From the NCBI GenBank assembly GCA_023228995.1, contig JALOAD010000047.1, forward strand, positions 1-25,694: a DNA stretch of 25,694 bases, given 5' to 3'. Both the position numbers and the translations under genes were made by a program. Shown here in pieces: positions 1 to 7,079 of the stretch. Position 1 is the stretch's first letter; each line of letters opens with the position of its first letter. This DNA comes from JALOAD01 sp023228995 [NCBI: Candidatus Muiribacterium halophilum] (lineage in GTDB: Bacteria; Muiribacteriota; Muiribacteriia; Muiribacteriales). The notes beneath the pieces were generated by a model. That model was not told where the DNA came from, made no database searches, and worked only from the letters and a program-made list of their open reading frames with translations.

Positions 1-1055
1 CCAATTGCTTTTTTTCTTTTTTTATTAAATGATCCCAAAATAATCTTAAAGATGTATTCTAATTTATCATCTTCTTTGATATATTCTAATGTTAATTTAT
101 TGGTAATTAATTCAATATTAATCTTAAATTTTTCTTTATCAAAAAATTCAGGAACAACAAAATCAAAATTCAATAAATCATCTTTTGTTTCCACCATATA
201 GAAATTAAATAATTTACATATTAGGTATATGTATACATCATCTCTCTTAGTGCCTTTTAATTTAATTTCTTCTAAATCATATGTTTGACAAAAGTTAAGG
301 AAATTAATCAATATTAAAGTATATATTTCAACAAATTCTGTTGAATTATTATCACTGATTCTTTTATATAAAGGATTTAATATTTCAAATGATGCCTCAC
401 CATCTTTAGTTTTGAATATTAATTTCTCAACATTACCCTGATATTCATCTATCATTAAAAAAGAATTTTTAGAATTAGGATCTAATAATTTATAGAAAAA
501 AAATGCAAATGATTTTTCACCAAAAATATACTCTAAATCTTCTTCACTTGTATTAATAAAATATTTAATACCTTCAATCATTTTTTCACTTAATCTACCT
601 TGATATATTATAGGTAATATGTCTGTATCAAATAATCTTGCATATTCCTCTAATTCTTCAATTGTAAAGTTATATTTACCATTTTTATTAATTGTTGTTA
701 AAACTAATTTATTTTTAGGAAGCTTGTTATATTCTATATTAGCTGGTTGTTCATCAGGAAAGTATTCAAAACAAAACCACCATTTTTTGTTTAATAATGA
801 TTTAATTCTAATATCTAAATTATTAAAATAATTCACAGCATCATTATAATAATTCTGCATCGCTAAATCTATCAAATTAATAGAATCACTATTAATAGTT
901 TTTGCTTTTATGTCAAATTTAACACCATTCCAATTTACCCATATCTTTGATGCTTGTATATCCTCATATACTATAATTTCATTATTAAATAATGATTCTA
1001 ATATATCATTATCATTAATACCATTTAATGTAATTAATTTACTCATTTCACTCAT
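1..1055 (-). CDS. Ligase-like (nucleotidyltransferase fold) protein, C-terminus cut by window edge
   Basis: An open frame runs from ATG at 1055 (a second in-frame ATG lies at 1046) off the left edge, giving about 351 residues with no stop. Several blocks resemble the order of motifs in ATP-dependent DNA/RNA ligases. EDIQAS (31-36) sits where motif I (ExKxDG-like) would be. FEYFPDEQP (96-104) followed by IEYNKLPKNKLVLT resembles motif III. VEKLIF (209-214) resembles motif IV, and FEILNPLYK (223-231) resembles the region after it. The catalytic lysine of motif I is not visible (Asp in its place), so the protein may be a non-catalytic relative. This assignment comes from pattern recognition only; an unrelated phage protein is possible. 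The upstream region holds a TTAATATATA box and it is divergent from the gene at 1138. Confidence 0.6.
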   Translation of the reverse strand, partial: MSEMSKLITLNGINDNDILESLFNNEIIVYEDIQASKIWVNWNGVKFDIKAKTINSDSINLIDLAMQNYYNDAVNYFNNLDIRIKSLLNKKWWFCFEYFPDEQPANIEYNKLPKNKLVLTTINKNGKYNFTIEELEEYARLFDTDILPIIYQGRLSEKMIEGIKYFINTSEEDLEYIFGEKSFAFFFYKLLDPNSKNSFLMIDEYQGNVEKLIFKTKDGEASFEILNPLYKRISDNNSTEFVEIYTLILINFLNFCQTYDLEEIKLKGTKRDDVYIYLICKLFNFYMVETKDDLLNFDFVVPEFFDKEKFKINIELITNKLTLEYIKEDDKLEYIFKIILGSFNKKRKKAI

Positions 1056-1080
1056 GTTTGATTTTTGTTTTTATCATATT

Positions 1081-1090
1081 TATATATTAA
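1081..1090 (-). promoter_or_regulatory. Late-promoter-like box TTAATATATA
   Basis: A perfect copy of the recurring box, preceded on the minus strand by a T-run, lies 25 nt before the ATG at 1055. It sits back to back with the plus-strand box at 1114-1123. Confidence 0.5.
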
Positions 1091-1113
1091 AAAAACTTTT
1101 ACATATTTTATTT

Positions 1114-1127
1114 TTTATATATAAATA
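1114..1127 (+). promoter_or_regulatory. Late-promoter-like box TTTATATATAAATA
   Basis: TTTATATATA (1114-1123) overlaps TATAAATA (1120-1127), which is identical to the T4 late-promoter core. The ATG of the following gene is only 10 nt past the end of the element, implying a very short leader if this is a -10 element. Confidence 0.5.
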
Positions 1128-1137
1128 AAAAAATATT

Positions 1138-1923
1138 ATGATACATAAAGATAATACACCAACATTTAATGTCAATAGAAGAATCGATAATTATAAAGAT
1201 TTTATAAATAATAAACAAAAAGAAAAAGAAGAATTGGAAAAAATGGATAAAACTGAAATCCCTAATTCTGATACAAATCACCAAATAATTGGTAATCGTA
1301 GGCATAAATATAATAAAGTATCACACAAAATAGATGATTTAAGTCCAAATGAAATTGATGATAAATTAGATACTATTAAAAATGAAAGTGTTAATGATAT
1401 GACTACATTAGAACTATCTACTAATTATTTTGCATTAAAGCCAGATGATAATTTTAATATAGATATAATTGAAGATGATGATATTGAATTGGAATATGAT
1501 ATATATTTGAAAGAAGTAACAGATTATATGTTCACTATATATGAACGAAATTTCAAAAGTATAATACCATTCACATTTAAGTTAATTAAAGGAGATTATC
1601 ATAAGGTCAAAAATTATAATTATAATAATACAGATAGTTTAGATATGGATATGATATGTGATTTTAATAAATTATTGGAATGGTTAAATACCTATACAGA
1701 TAATTTCGATTTCATAATGTTTATAAAAGAACATAATAAAAGTACAGATGGATATGTATCATTTGAACCTACTAGCAAAAGTGCATTCATTAGTGCTATT
1801 AGTACAGATATTAATAAAGCACTAGTATCAGTGTTTAATTATGAATATGATAAAATGGATTTACTTGATGATAATATATCAGAAATACAAAATTATATAT
1901 TAGAACATTACAAAGAATGGTAG
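1138..1923 (+). CDS. Hypothetical acidic phage protein
   Basis: A 261-residue protein I do not recognise. The N-terminal ~60 residues are charged and low in complexity (KQKEKEELEK around 27-36), consistent with a disordered or coiled-coil segment. Residues ~108-120 are strongly acidic (IIEDDDIELEYD), and the C-terminal half looks globular, with aromatic residues and no transmembrane segment. The start follows an AT-rich promoter-like box and an A-rich leader without Shine-Dalgarno. It converges on the gene at 1958-2593 and the two share one bidirectional terminator. It is a single-gene unit, so context gives no function. Confidence 0.75.
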   Translation: MIHKDNTPTFNVNRRIDNYKDFINNKQKEKEELEKMDKTEIPNSDTNHQIIGNRRHKYNKVSHKIDDLSPNEIDDKLDTIKNESVNDMTTLELSTNYFALKPDDNFNIDIIEDDDIELEYDIYLKEVTDYMFTIYERNFKSIIPFTFKLIKGDYHKVKNYNYNNTDSLDMDMICDFNKLLEWLNTYTDNFDFIMFIKEHNKSTDGYVSFEPTSKSAFISAISTDINKALVSVFNYEYDKMDLLDDNISEIQNYILEHYKEW

Positions 1924-1929
1924 AAAATA

Positions 1930-1953
1930 AAAAGCACTTTTTCAAGTGCTTTT
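1930..1953. terminator. Bidirectional intrinsic terminator
   Basis: The inverted repeat AAAAGCACTT / AAGTGCTTTT with loop TTTC has A-runs on the left and T-runs on the right. It sits between convergent genes ending at 1923 and 1958 and can serve both. Confidence 0.85.
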
Positions 1954-1957
1954 TATT

Positions 1958-2593
1958 TTATAATAATTTACCAACCATATAATCTCTATATAAATCAAGT
2001 CCTATCACATGTTCATCATCTAAAATATAAATTTTATCATTATGAATTTTATAATCAAATTTTAATATAATTTTTAGCCCATAACCATTATTCATCACAT
2101 CAAGTTTATTAATAGACAATCCTATATCATTAAATAAAAATATCTCATTATTATAAAAATCATCAGGATTTATATAAATATTTTTATTGTAAGAATTACA
2201 CATTAAATATATGATATTACTATTAATAGTTGCCTTTGGTTCAATATTTATTTTTTCTTTTAACCACTCTGGTATTAATATATTTTTATATTTAATATTA
2301 TTGTATAATTCATCAATAAGTAATTTTGGATTTTTGTCATTTCTTAAATCTATAAAACTATAATTTTTAGTCTTTTTCATGTCTTTTATAATACATTGAA
2401 ACACTTCTTTAATTAAATTATGGAGAATCATGATATATATATGATCACTGTTAAAAATATGCAGATAATCATCTATATTAAAATTAACACTGATACTATA
2501 TTTACCCACATCATTAGGTGATTTATATAGTTTCACAAATTCAATTTGTGATAATTTATACTCAATTATCTCAATGCACTCTTTTATATTCAT
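1958..2593 (-). CDS. Hypothetical phage protein
   Basis: A 211-residue protein with no family I recognise. It is rich in Ile, Asn and Tyr, has no signal peptide or transmembrane helix, and has alternating hydrophobic stretches (for example IYLMCNSYNKNIYINPDDF around 130-148) suggesting a mixed alpha/beta fold. The gene lies just downstream of the tmRNA and its terminators (2629-2690), so it probably starts from its own promoter in the AT-rich 2594-2628 segment. It ends at the shared terminator 1930-1953. Confidence 0.7.
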   Translation of the reverse strand: MNIKECIEIIEYKLSQIEFVKLYKSPNDVGKYSISVNFNIDDYLHIFNSDHIYIMILHNLIKEVFQCIIKDMKKTKNYSFIDLRNDKNPKLLIDELYNNIKYKNILIPEWLKEKINIEPKATINSNIIYLMCNSYNKNIYINPDDFYNNEIFLFNDIGLSINKLDVMNNGYGLKIILKFDYKIHNDKIYILDDEHVIGLDLYRDYMVGKLL

Positions 2594-2628
2594 AATTGTT
2601 ATATTATAATTAATAATTAATGTTTAAT

Positions 2629-2661
2629 AAAAAACCACCACTCTTATATAAGAAGTGGTGG
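2629..2661 (-). terminator. Strong intrinsic terminator downstream of tmRNA
   Basis: On the minus strand CCACCAC, an inner palindrome TCTTATATAAGA and GTGGTGG form a long stem followed by TTTTTT (2634-2629). It is one of the most GC-rich stems in the window and closes the tmRNA transcription unit. Confidence 0.85.
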
Positions 2662-2668
2662 GATAATT

Positions 2669-2690
2669 AAAAAACATCCATACTGGATAC
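2669..2690 (-). terminator. Short hairpin with T-run after tmRNA 3' end
   Basis: On the minus strand ATCCA-GTA-TGGAT is followed by GTTTTTT. It lies 6 nt past the tmRNA acceptor stem and may be a first terminator or a 3'-processing hairpin. Confidence 0.55.
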
Positions 2691-2695
2691 ATTAG

Positions 2696-3052
2696 TGGAG
2701 ATGACGTTGTTCGATCAACGTGTCCTCTCTAGTTACTAATAACTATTCATTTACAAGTTTATTCCTTTTTTCTAAAAGGACAAAATATATATTCTTCTAA
2801 AGAATATTAAAAACCTTTTATTTTTAACTGTTTGTTTCAGTTTGTAGTTCTTTTTCCAAGAAACTGACTAAGCAATTTCTAAATCTTCTACTAAGATCAT
2901 ATTGTTTTGTAGAGCAAATACTAAATCTTCTTTGCTAGCTACTTGGTTTACGTTTCCGTCTAAATTTACATATTTAATTTATTAATCGGTTAAATAAAAT
3001 CCGATACTTGCATAATTATTATTAATCTATGAGTCGATACCAATACATCCCC
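2696..3052 (-). ncRNA. ssrA: tmRNA (transfer-messenger RNA), phage-encoded
   Basis: This 357-nt RNA has the tmRNA hallmarks. The 5' end GGGGATG (3052-3046) pairs over 7 bp (one G-U) with 3' CATCTCC (2703-2697) as the acceptor stem. It is followed by the conserved 5' block TATTGGTATCGAC (3045-3033). A T-arm ACGTTG / CAACGT (2721-2704), loop ATCGAA, abuts the acceptor stem. An internal tag frame opens after TTTAGAC and ends in TAG (2957-2868). Hairpins and pseudoknot-capable repeats follow the tag (CAGTTT/AAACTG, ATTCTT/AAGAAT, CCTTTT/AAAAGG), and GCAAG near 3010 can pair with CTTGT near 2758 as helix P2. CCA is not encoded (ACTA follows the acceptor stem). In bacteria tmRNA with SmpB frees ribosomes stalled on broken mRNA and tags the nascent chain; no SmpB gene is in the window. 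A promoter-like box lies upstream and two hairpins with T-runs lie downstream. The T-loop is one base short and lacks the usual TTCGA, so it is diverged. Confidence 0.92.
2868..2957 (-). other. tmRNA tag-peptide reading frame (29 codons plus TAG)
   Basis: By comparison with the E. coli resume site (UAGUC before GCA), the resume codon is GGA at 2957-2955 after TAGAC. The frame encodes GNVNQVASKEDL..., ends ...ILVEDLEIA and stops at TAG 2870-2868. The initial Gly fits Bacteroidota-type tags, but at 29 residues it is about three times the length of the E. coli tag. It ends in EIA rather than the LAA degron read by ClpXP/ClpAP. The exact resume codon is inferred. Confidence 0.8.
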
Positions 3053-3066
3053 ATATTTATATTAGT

Positions 3067-3076
3067 TATATATTAA
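3067..3076 (-). promoter_or_regulatory. Promoter-like box TTAATATATA upstream of tmRNA
   Basis: A perfect box, preceded by a T-run, lies 14 nt upstream of the mature 5' G. A TATATTTG element (3112-3105), matching the Bacteroidota -7 box, lies further upstream, but no TTTG partner is evident. Either could drive the tmRNA; the 5' end would be trimmed by RNase P. Confidence 0.5.
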
Positions 3077-3130
3077 AAATTAAAATTGTTTTTAGTTCAT
3101 ATTGCAAATATATAATAAAAAACATAATAA

Positions 3131-3829
3131 TTATAATTCTTGCCAATTTATATTTACACTTGCTTTACATAGTCTATCTAAGTATTTGATATTCAATATT
3201 TCATTTGTAGTATGTTCATTATAATATCCAACTGATATATTAGTACATTCCATTTTTCCTATAAATGGACCTGAATCACAAAATATACCAGTATTATCTT
3301 TTTTTAGAGAAATTCCAAATTCTTCATACATCATTATTAGATTATCTGCAAATTCTTCAGAACAACTCACTATTCCTTTTTGATGTGTTATTACAGAATG
3401 AATACCTTTACGATCAAATGCTATACATCTTTTCAAATCTGACATATAATCAATTGTATTATCCTCTGCTAATGATTTAGAACCAATTGAGCCAATTTCT
3501 TCTTTTATAAAAAAATAATATAAACCAGGTACATTATTTTGAATCATATACATTAATAATACTACACCTGTTTTATCATCAGCACCCAATATAGTACTAC
3601 CATCTGTAAATATAAAATCTTGATATTCCATTAAATTAATTGAGGATGCCTCACCATAGGTATCTAAATGACAACAAAACATAGTAGTTGGTTTCATTGA
3701 ACCTATTATTAAATAATAATTACCAAATGGATCTTTATTCAAAAATGGTAAATATTTAAGTAATTTATGTTCACTTCCTTCTGGATGTGTTCTTTGTGCT
3801 AATAATTTGAAAGTTTCTTTAATATTCAT
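3131..3829 (-). CDS. Di-zinc metallopeptidase-like protein (M20/M28/M42 type)
   Basis: A 232-residue protein with the ordered metal and catalytic motifs of co-catalytic zinc exopeptidases: CCHLDT (His54 zinc ligand, Asp56 support), GADDKTG (Asp84 or Asp85 bridging ligand), KEEIG (Glu110/Glu111, general base and ligand), AFDRKG (Asp139 ligand) and NEHTTNE near 205 (last His ligand). The family removes N-terminal residues from peptides or cleaves small amide substrates. It is shorter than cellular members (350-450 residues) and seems to lack the inserted dimerisation domain. It lies after the methyltransferase and a 180-residue unknown gene on the minus strand, with a promoter-like box 6 nt before its ATG. 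Substrate cannot be read from the sequence; all ligands appear present, so it is probably active. Confidence 0.85.
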   Translation of the reverse strand: MNIKETFKLLAQRTHPEGSEHKLLKYLPFLNKDPFGNYYLIIGSMKPTTMFCCHLDTYGEASSINLMEYQDFIFTDGSTILGADDKTGVVLLMYMIQNNVPGLYYFFIKEEIGSIGSKSLAEDNTIDYMSDLKRCIAFDRKGIHSVITHQKGIVSCSEEFADNLIMMYEEFGISLKKDNTGIFCDSGPFIGKMECTNISVGYYNEHTTNEILNIKYLDRLCKASVNINWQEL

Positions 3830-3835
3830 ATATAC

Positions 3836-3845
3836 TATATATTAA
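3836..3845 (-). promoter_or_regulatory. Late-promoter-like box TTAATATATA
   Basis: A perfect box ends 6 nt before the ATG at 3829 and overlaps the gap after the gene ending at 3848. If functional, the mRNA would be nearly leaderless. Confidence 0.45.
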
Positions 3846-3847
3846 TT

Positions 3848-4390
3848 TCAATAATGTCTAACTTCCCAAATTATAGTATTTCTACCAACACAATCACCTA
3901 TACATTTACTATAAGTAGAAAATTCAATTGTATGATCTGGATATTTATCCAACAATTCCATCACATCATCATAAGAACTTGGTGTTAAATAATATTCTAA
4001 CAGAAGTTTAACTTTTAGCCCTTCTGAAGATATGGCATATTTCATACAATCTCTCATTTTACCTTTCAAAATAGAATAATATAAATATAAACCATGTTCA
4101 TTACGTGTTATTTCACCTTGTATAGTTAAGTATTCATCTGGAGCAGATTCATTTATCATGATTAAATCTCTACTTCCACCTTTATCTAATATATCTTTAA
4201 TTATAGTTTGTATATTTGTTACATTATAATAACAAAATTTACCTGCACTTTTTCCTTTGTAACGAATTGATACAGAACCTTTGTAACCACTTTCTATAAA
4301 TTCGTCAATAGAATTCCAAGTACGTAATTTATTACCAAATAAACCTTGGTTATATAATTCATAATTTATATACTTTGTGGTTATTTTCAT
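3848..4390 (-). CDS. Hypothetical protein
   Basis: A 180-residue soluble protein without a family I can name. Its N-terminal part (YNQGLFGNKLRTWNS, 12-26; GSVSIRYKGKSAGKFCYYNV, 38-57) and C-terminal part (YPDHTIEFSTYS, then GRNTIIWEVRHY at the end) are rich in aromatic and Gly residues, suggesting a compact alpha/beta fold. It follows the cytosine methyltransferase gene by only 5 nt and is surely co-transcribed with it, so a role alongside DNA modification is possible but unproven. Confidence 0.75.
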   Translation of the reverse strand: MKITTKYINYELYNQGLFGNKLRTWNSIDEFIESGYKGSVSIRYKGKSAGKFCYYNVTNIQTIIKDILDKGGSRDLIMINESAPDEYLTIQGEITRNEHGLYLYYSILKGKMRDCMKYAISSEGLKVKLLLEYYLTPSSYDDVMELLDKYPDHTIEFSTYSKCIGDCVGRNTIIWEVRHY

Positions 4391-4395
4391 GATAT

Positions 4396-5232
4396 TTATT
4401 TAATATTTTTGAAAATATGGGCTATAACATCAACTGTCCAACCATTACCAATAGCTCTATATCTCTGTGTTTTACTAACTCCTTCTGTATAATTAATTGG
4501 TAATGTTTGTAAAATTTCACATTCATTAACAGTTAATTGTCGTTGGTATTCTTTAACATCATAATAATTACCTAATTTTTTACTTACAATTGGTCTTCCT
4601 GCACCAAATATACCACCACTATAACTAACAGTTAAACAACTAAAAAAATCAGTTTTTCTTATATCTCTCTTCATGTCCATAGTAGCTGGAAATTCATCAG
4701 AATTTAAGTGAAATGATGGTTTATTTGTAGTATGTGGTTGTTTCACATCAGGTATATTGGTCCAATATAATCTCCTGCGTTTTTGCATAGAAACAGTTGA
4801 ACTATCTATTAAAATAGGTTCAACTCCCATTATTTCAGATATAATGGTTTTCCACTCATTCTTCATAACTACATTCTCTAATAAGAAATAAGCTTTTGGA
4901 TTTTTTTCTAATACTTTATTCATAATATTCACATATTCATAAAATAAACCACTCTTTCCATCAAATCCTTCACCCTTACCCAATGAGCTAAAACTCTGAC
5001 ATGGACTACCTCCTATGATTAAATCAATTGATCCCCAATCAATATCCCATTCTCTCCACTTCACAACATCACCTAATCTAATTATATCAGGATAATTCTT
5101 CTCCGATATCTGTGTGGCAAATTTATCTATTTCAGATGCATAATAATTTTTCACAATTAATTGTGTCCTATCTAGTGCAATTCTACCACAACTAATGCCA
5201 TCAAATAGACTCAATACATTTAATTCTCTCAT
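4396..5232 (-). CDS. DNA (cytosine-5-)-methyltransferase
   Basis: A 278-residue enzyme that transfers methyl from S-adenosylmethionine to C5 of cytosine in a specific DNA sequence. The motifs are in normal order: I LSLFDGISCGRIAL (7-20, SAM binding), IV GGSPCQSFSS (74-83, catalytic Cys78), VI LLENV (117-121), VIII QKRRRLYWTNI (150-160), and IX/X near the C-terminus (ECEILQTLP, RAIGNGW). The target-recognition region between VIII and IX is short (~165-230), so this is a small family member and the target sequence cannot be deduced. No restriction endonuclease partner is adjacent, which suggests a solitary phage enzyme protecting the genome from host restriction. It leads a minus-strand unit with the gene at 3848. 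Confidence 0.95.
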   Translation of the reverse strand: MRELNVLSLFDGISCGRIALDRTQLIVKNYYASEIDKFATQISEKNYPDIIRLGDVVKWREWDIDWGSIDLIIGGSPCQSFSSLGKGEGFDGKSGLFYEYVNIMNKVLEKNPKAYFLLENVVMKNEWKTIISEIMGVEPILIDSSTVSMQKRRRLYWTNIPDVKQPHTTNKPSFHLNSDEFPATMDMKRDIRKTDFFSCLTVSYSGGIFGAGRPIVSKKLGNYYDVKEYQRQLTVNECEILQTLPINYTEGVSKTQRYRAIGNGWTVDVIAHIFKNIK

Positions 5233-5303
5233 ATATTTTATATATGTATATTGAGTAAAAGTTTATACTAAAATATATTATAATAAAATTAAGGAAATAA
5301 AAA

Positions 5304-5327
5304 AAAAGACCTCAATTGAGGTCTTTT
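5304..5327. terminator. Intrinsic terminator after the capsid gene
   Basis: A perfect palindrome centred on CTCAATTGAG, with arms GACCTCAATTGAGGTC, is flanked by A-run and T-run, so it can act both ways. It lies 20 nt past the major capsid gene stop. Confidence 0.9.
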
Positions 5328-5346
5328 TCATATATTTAACTAATTA

Positions 5347-6993
5347 TTAGTTAAGGTATTGATTTTCATCAGTAACTGTAATAGTCATGAATTGTTTGTG
5401 TGGGAAGAATCCAACTTCAGTAATTGCATAACGAGAACGAAGTAACAAACGAGGAGCAAATGTAGCTTCTGATATAATACTAATAGATTGAGCTAATAGA
5501 TAAGGTAAGAATACGATACCTGGTTGATCAGGATTGTTTTTTCTACCCAAAACGATTCTATTATCATTATATCTCATGTATGGATCAACATAAATTGAAA
5601 TATCATTGATAGATCCTACTGGATAAAGTTGTCCTTGTCCATTTAATTTAGATTTAACTGGGTTAATAGTATAACCAGCCATGTCAGATAAAGCAGCTGC
5701 TAAACCACCATTAGTGATTAAGTATTGAGCTGGTCCAACACGACCTTCAGTTGCGATATAGTTAGAAGCATGTGCAATCTTAGTAATTAATTTACGTTGA
5801 ACAGCATGAGTTGTTTCACCTTGTGGTCCACCAGTTACATAGTTAGTATCTAAATCAAAGATAGTTCTAGCTGATGAAGTGGTAGCACCTGTGAATAAAG
5901 GAGCAGTTTCTGCATTCATAGCACCCATTTCAAAAATCTTAGATACAATTTGTTTAGAGATAGTTTGAGATAATTCATTAACCAGAATAGATTCCATTTT
6001 TTGAACGATATCCATACCTGTGTTAGCTTTAATATCTTCAATTTCTGTTCTTCTAAGAGCTGAAGAAACTTCAATTGTTCCAACTGCTACAGATTTAGAA
6101 GAGATTTTAGGTCCAATAACACCTGAATAGGTATCATCATCTGTTTGTCTTCCCATTGCATGATCACCTGCTGCTTTTCCTCCTGCCCAGTTTGCAGAGA
6201 ATCCAGGGATATGATCTTCTAATGCAGATACTAATTCAATTGAAGCTGTACCAGATACAGTAACACCAGCAATATTTTTAATTTGATCAATCATTGAACC
6301 AGTTGTTCCAAAAGTATTCAATGTAGCATCAAATGCAAAATAATTATATTGACCAGCTGTATTAGATTGTCTATAAGCTCTGAACATTGGGAATCCATCA
6401 ATACGTGAGAAACCTAAAAATTCAACTTGAGATTTTTTATCAGTTGGTTCAGTTGTTATTAAAGTACCATCTGTGATATCATTCCACAATCTACCATTTG
6501 TTAAACCACCTTGAGTTTGAAGTATACGATTAGTAGCTAATGCATCTGTTAAAGCAACATTGATATCTGCATTATTAAGTGCATTTAATTTGAAAATTTG
6601 AGGTCTTTCATTAGTTGCCATGTTAATATCATCATATTGAAAATCAACATAAACTAAATCAATCTTTGGTCCTGGTGTTGGCTTTACAGCTACTAAATCC
6701 AAACCAATTGTTTGACCTGCAATTTTCATAGAAACTGGTAAAAGGTTTTGACCTAAATCTCCAGAACCATCAACACCTTGCATTGTGCTACCAGCTAAAC
6801 CACCTATAACAGGGTTTAATACTGCTCCCATACCAGCCACATTAGCAGCATTTACATATGCATTTTCATTAATTGATTGGTATTCTGCCATTTCTGACAT
6901 CCATTCAACTCTTTCAGCAGATACTCCCATGTTTTCTAAAACAGGAGTCCATTTTTTAACTGCTTTTGTTTTGTCTATTCTTAAATTTGACAT
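5347..6993 (-). CDS. Major capsid protein, T4 gp23-like
   Basis: A 548-residue homologue of the T4 major head protein (521 residues), which forms the hexamers of the prohead shell. The order of segments fits gp23: a polar N-terminal propeptide; a Gly/Ala-rich stretch NAANVAGMGAVLNP (~48-61); the start of the HK97-fold body LLPVSMKIAGQTIGLDLVAVKP (~84-105); and the C-terminal part SISIISEATFAPRLLLRSRYAITEVGFFPHKQF. INE|N at 41-44 resembles the T4 prohead protease site (I/L-x-E before a small residue) and would release a 43-residue propeptide. The start follows an AAAAAT hexamer-repeat leader, without Shine-Dalgarno, suited to high expression. Its codons look less AT-extreme than its neighbours (GGT, GCT and CCA frequent), typical of a highly expressed gene. 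It follows the protease-scaffold gene, as in T4 (21-22-23). Confidence 0.95.
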   Translation of the reverse strand: MSNLRIDKTKAVKKWTPVLENMGVSAERVEWMSEMAEYQSINENAYVNAANVAGMGAVLNPVIGGLAGSTMQGVDGSGDLGQNLLPVSMKIAGQTIGLDLVAVKPTPGPKIDLVYVDFQYDDINMATNERPQIFKLNALNNADINVALTDALATNRILQTQGGLTNGRLWNDITDGTLITTEPTDKKSQVEFLGFSRIDGFPMFRAYRQSNTAGQYNYFAFDATLNTFGTTGSMIDQIKNIAGVTVSGTASIELVSALEDHIPGFSANWAGGKAAGDHAMGRQTDDDTYSGVIGPKISSKSVAVGTIEVSSALRRTEIEDIKANTGMDIVQKMESILVNELSQTISKQIVSKIFEMGAMNAETAPLFTGATTSSARTIFDLDTNYVTGGPQGETTHAVQRKLITKIAHASNYIATEGRVGPAQYLITNGGLAAALSDMAGYTINPVKSKLNGQGQLYPVGSINDISIYVDPYMRYNDNRIVLGRKNNPDQPGIVFLPYLLAQSISIISEATFAPRLLLRSRYAITEVGFFPHKQFMTITVTDENQYLN

Positions 6994-7028
6994 AATAATT
7001 TTTTATTTTTATTTTTATTTTTATAATC

Positions 7029-7077
7029 TATATATTAATGTTTTATAGTACTTTTTTAGTACTATGGATTTTTTATA
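7029..7077 (-). promoter_or_regulatory. Capsid gene promoter region with shared upstream box
   Basis: On the minus strand TATAAAAAATCCATA (7077-7063) is followed after 24 nt by TTAATATATA (7038-7029), then an A-rich leader to ATG 6993. The same 15-mer and the same 24-nt spacing precede the protease-scaffold gene (9214-9166). The intervening AGTACTAAAAAAGTACT (7060-7044) can fold as a small hairpin. Confidence 0.55.
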
Positions 7078-7079
7078 GA

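Noticed and set aside
619-1128. Two plus-strand open frames (619-831 and 910-1128)
   Set aside because: Both lie opposite the long open minus-strand frame 1-1055, which has better composition and a promoter-like box.
2704-2721. TTCGATC loop with a 6-bp stem on the plus strand, looking like a tRNA T-arm
   Set aside because: The plus strand has no matching acceptor stem, D-arm or anticodon arm. The minus strand reads as a complete tmRNA, of which this is the T-arm.
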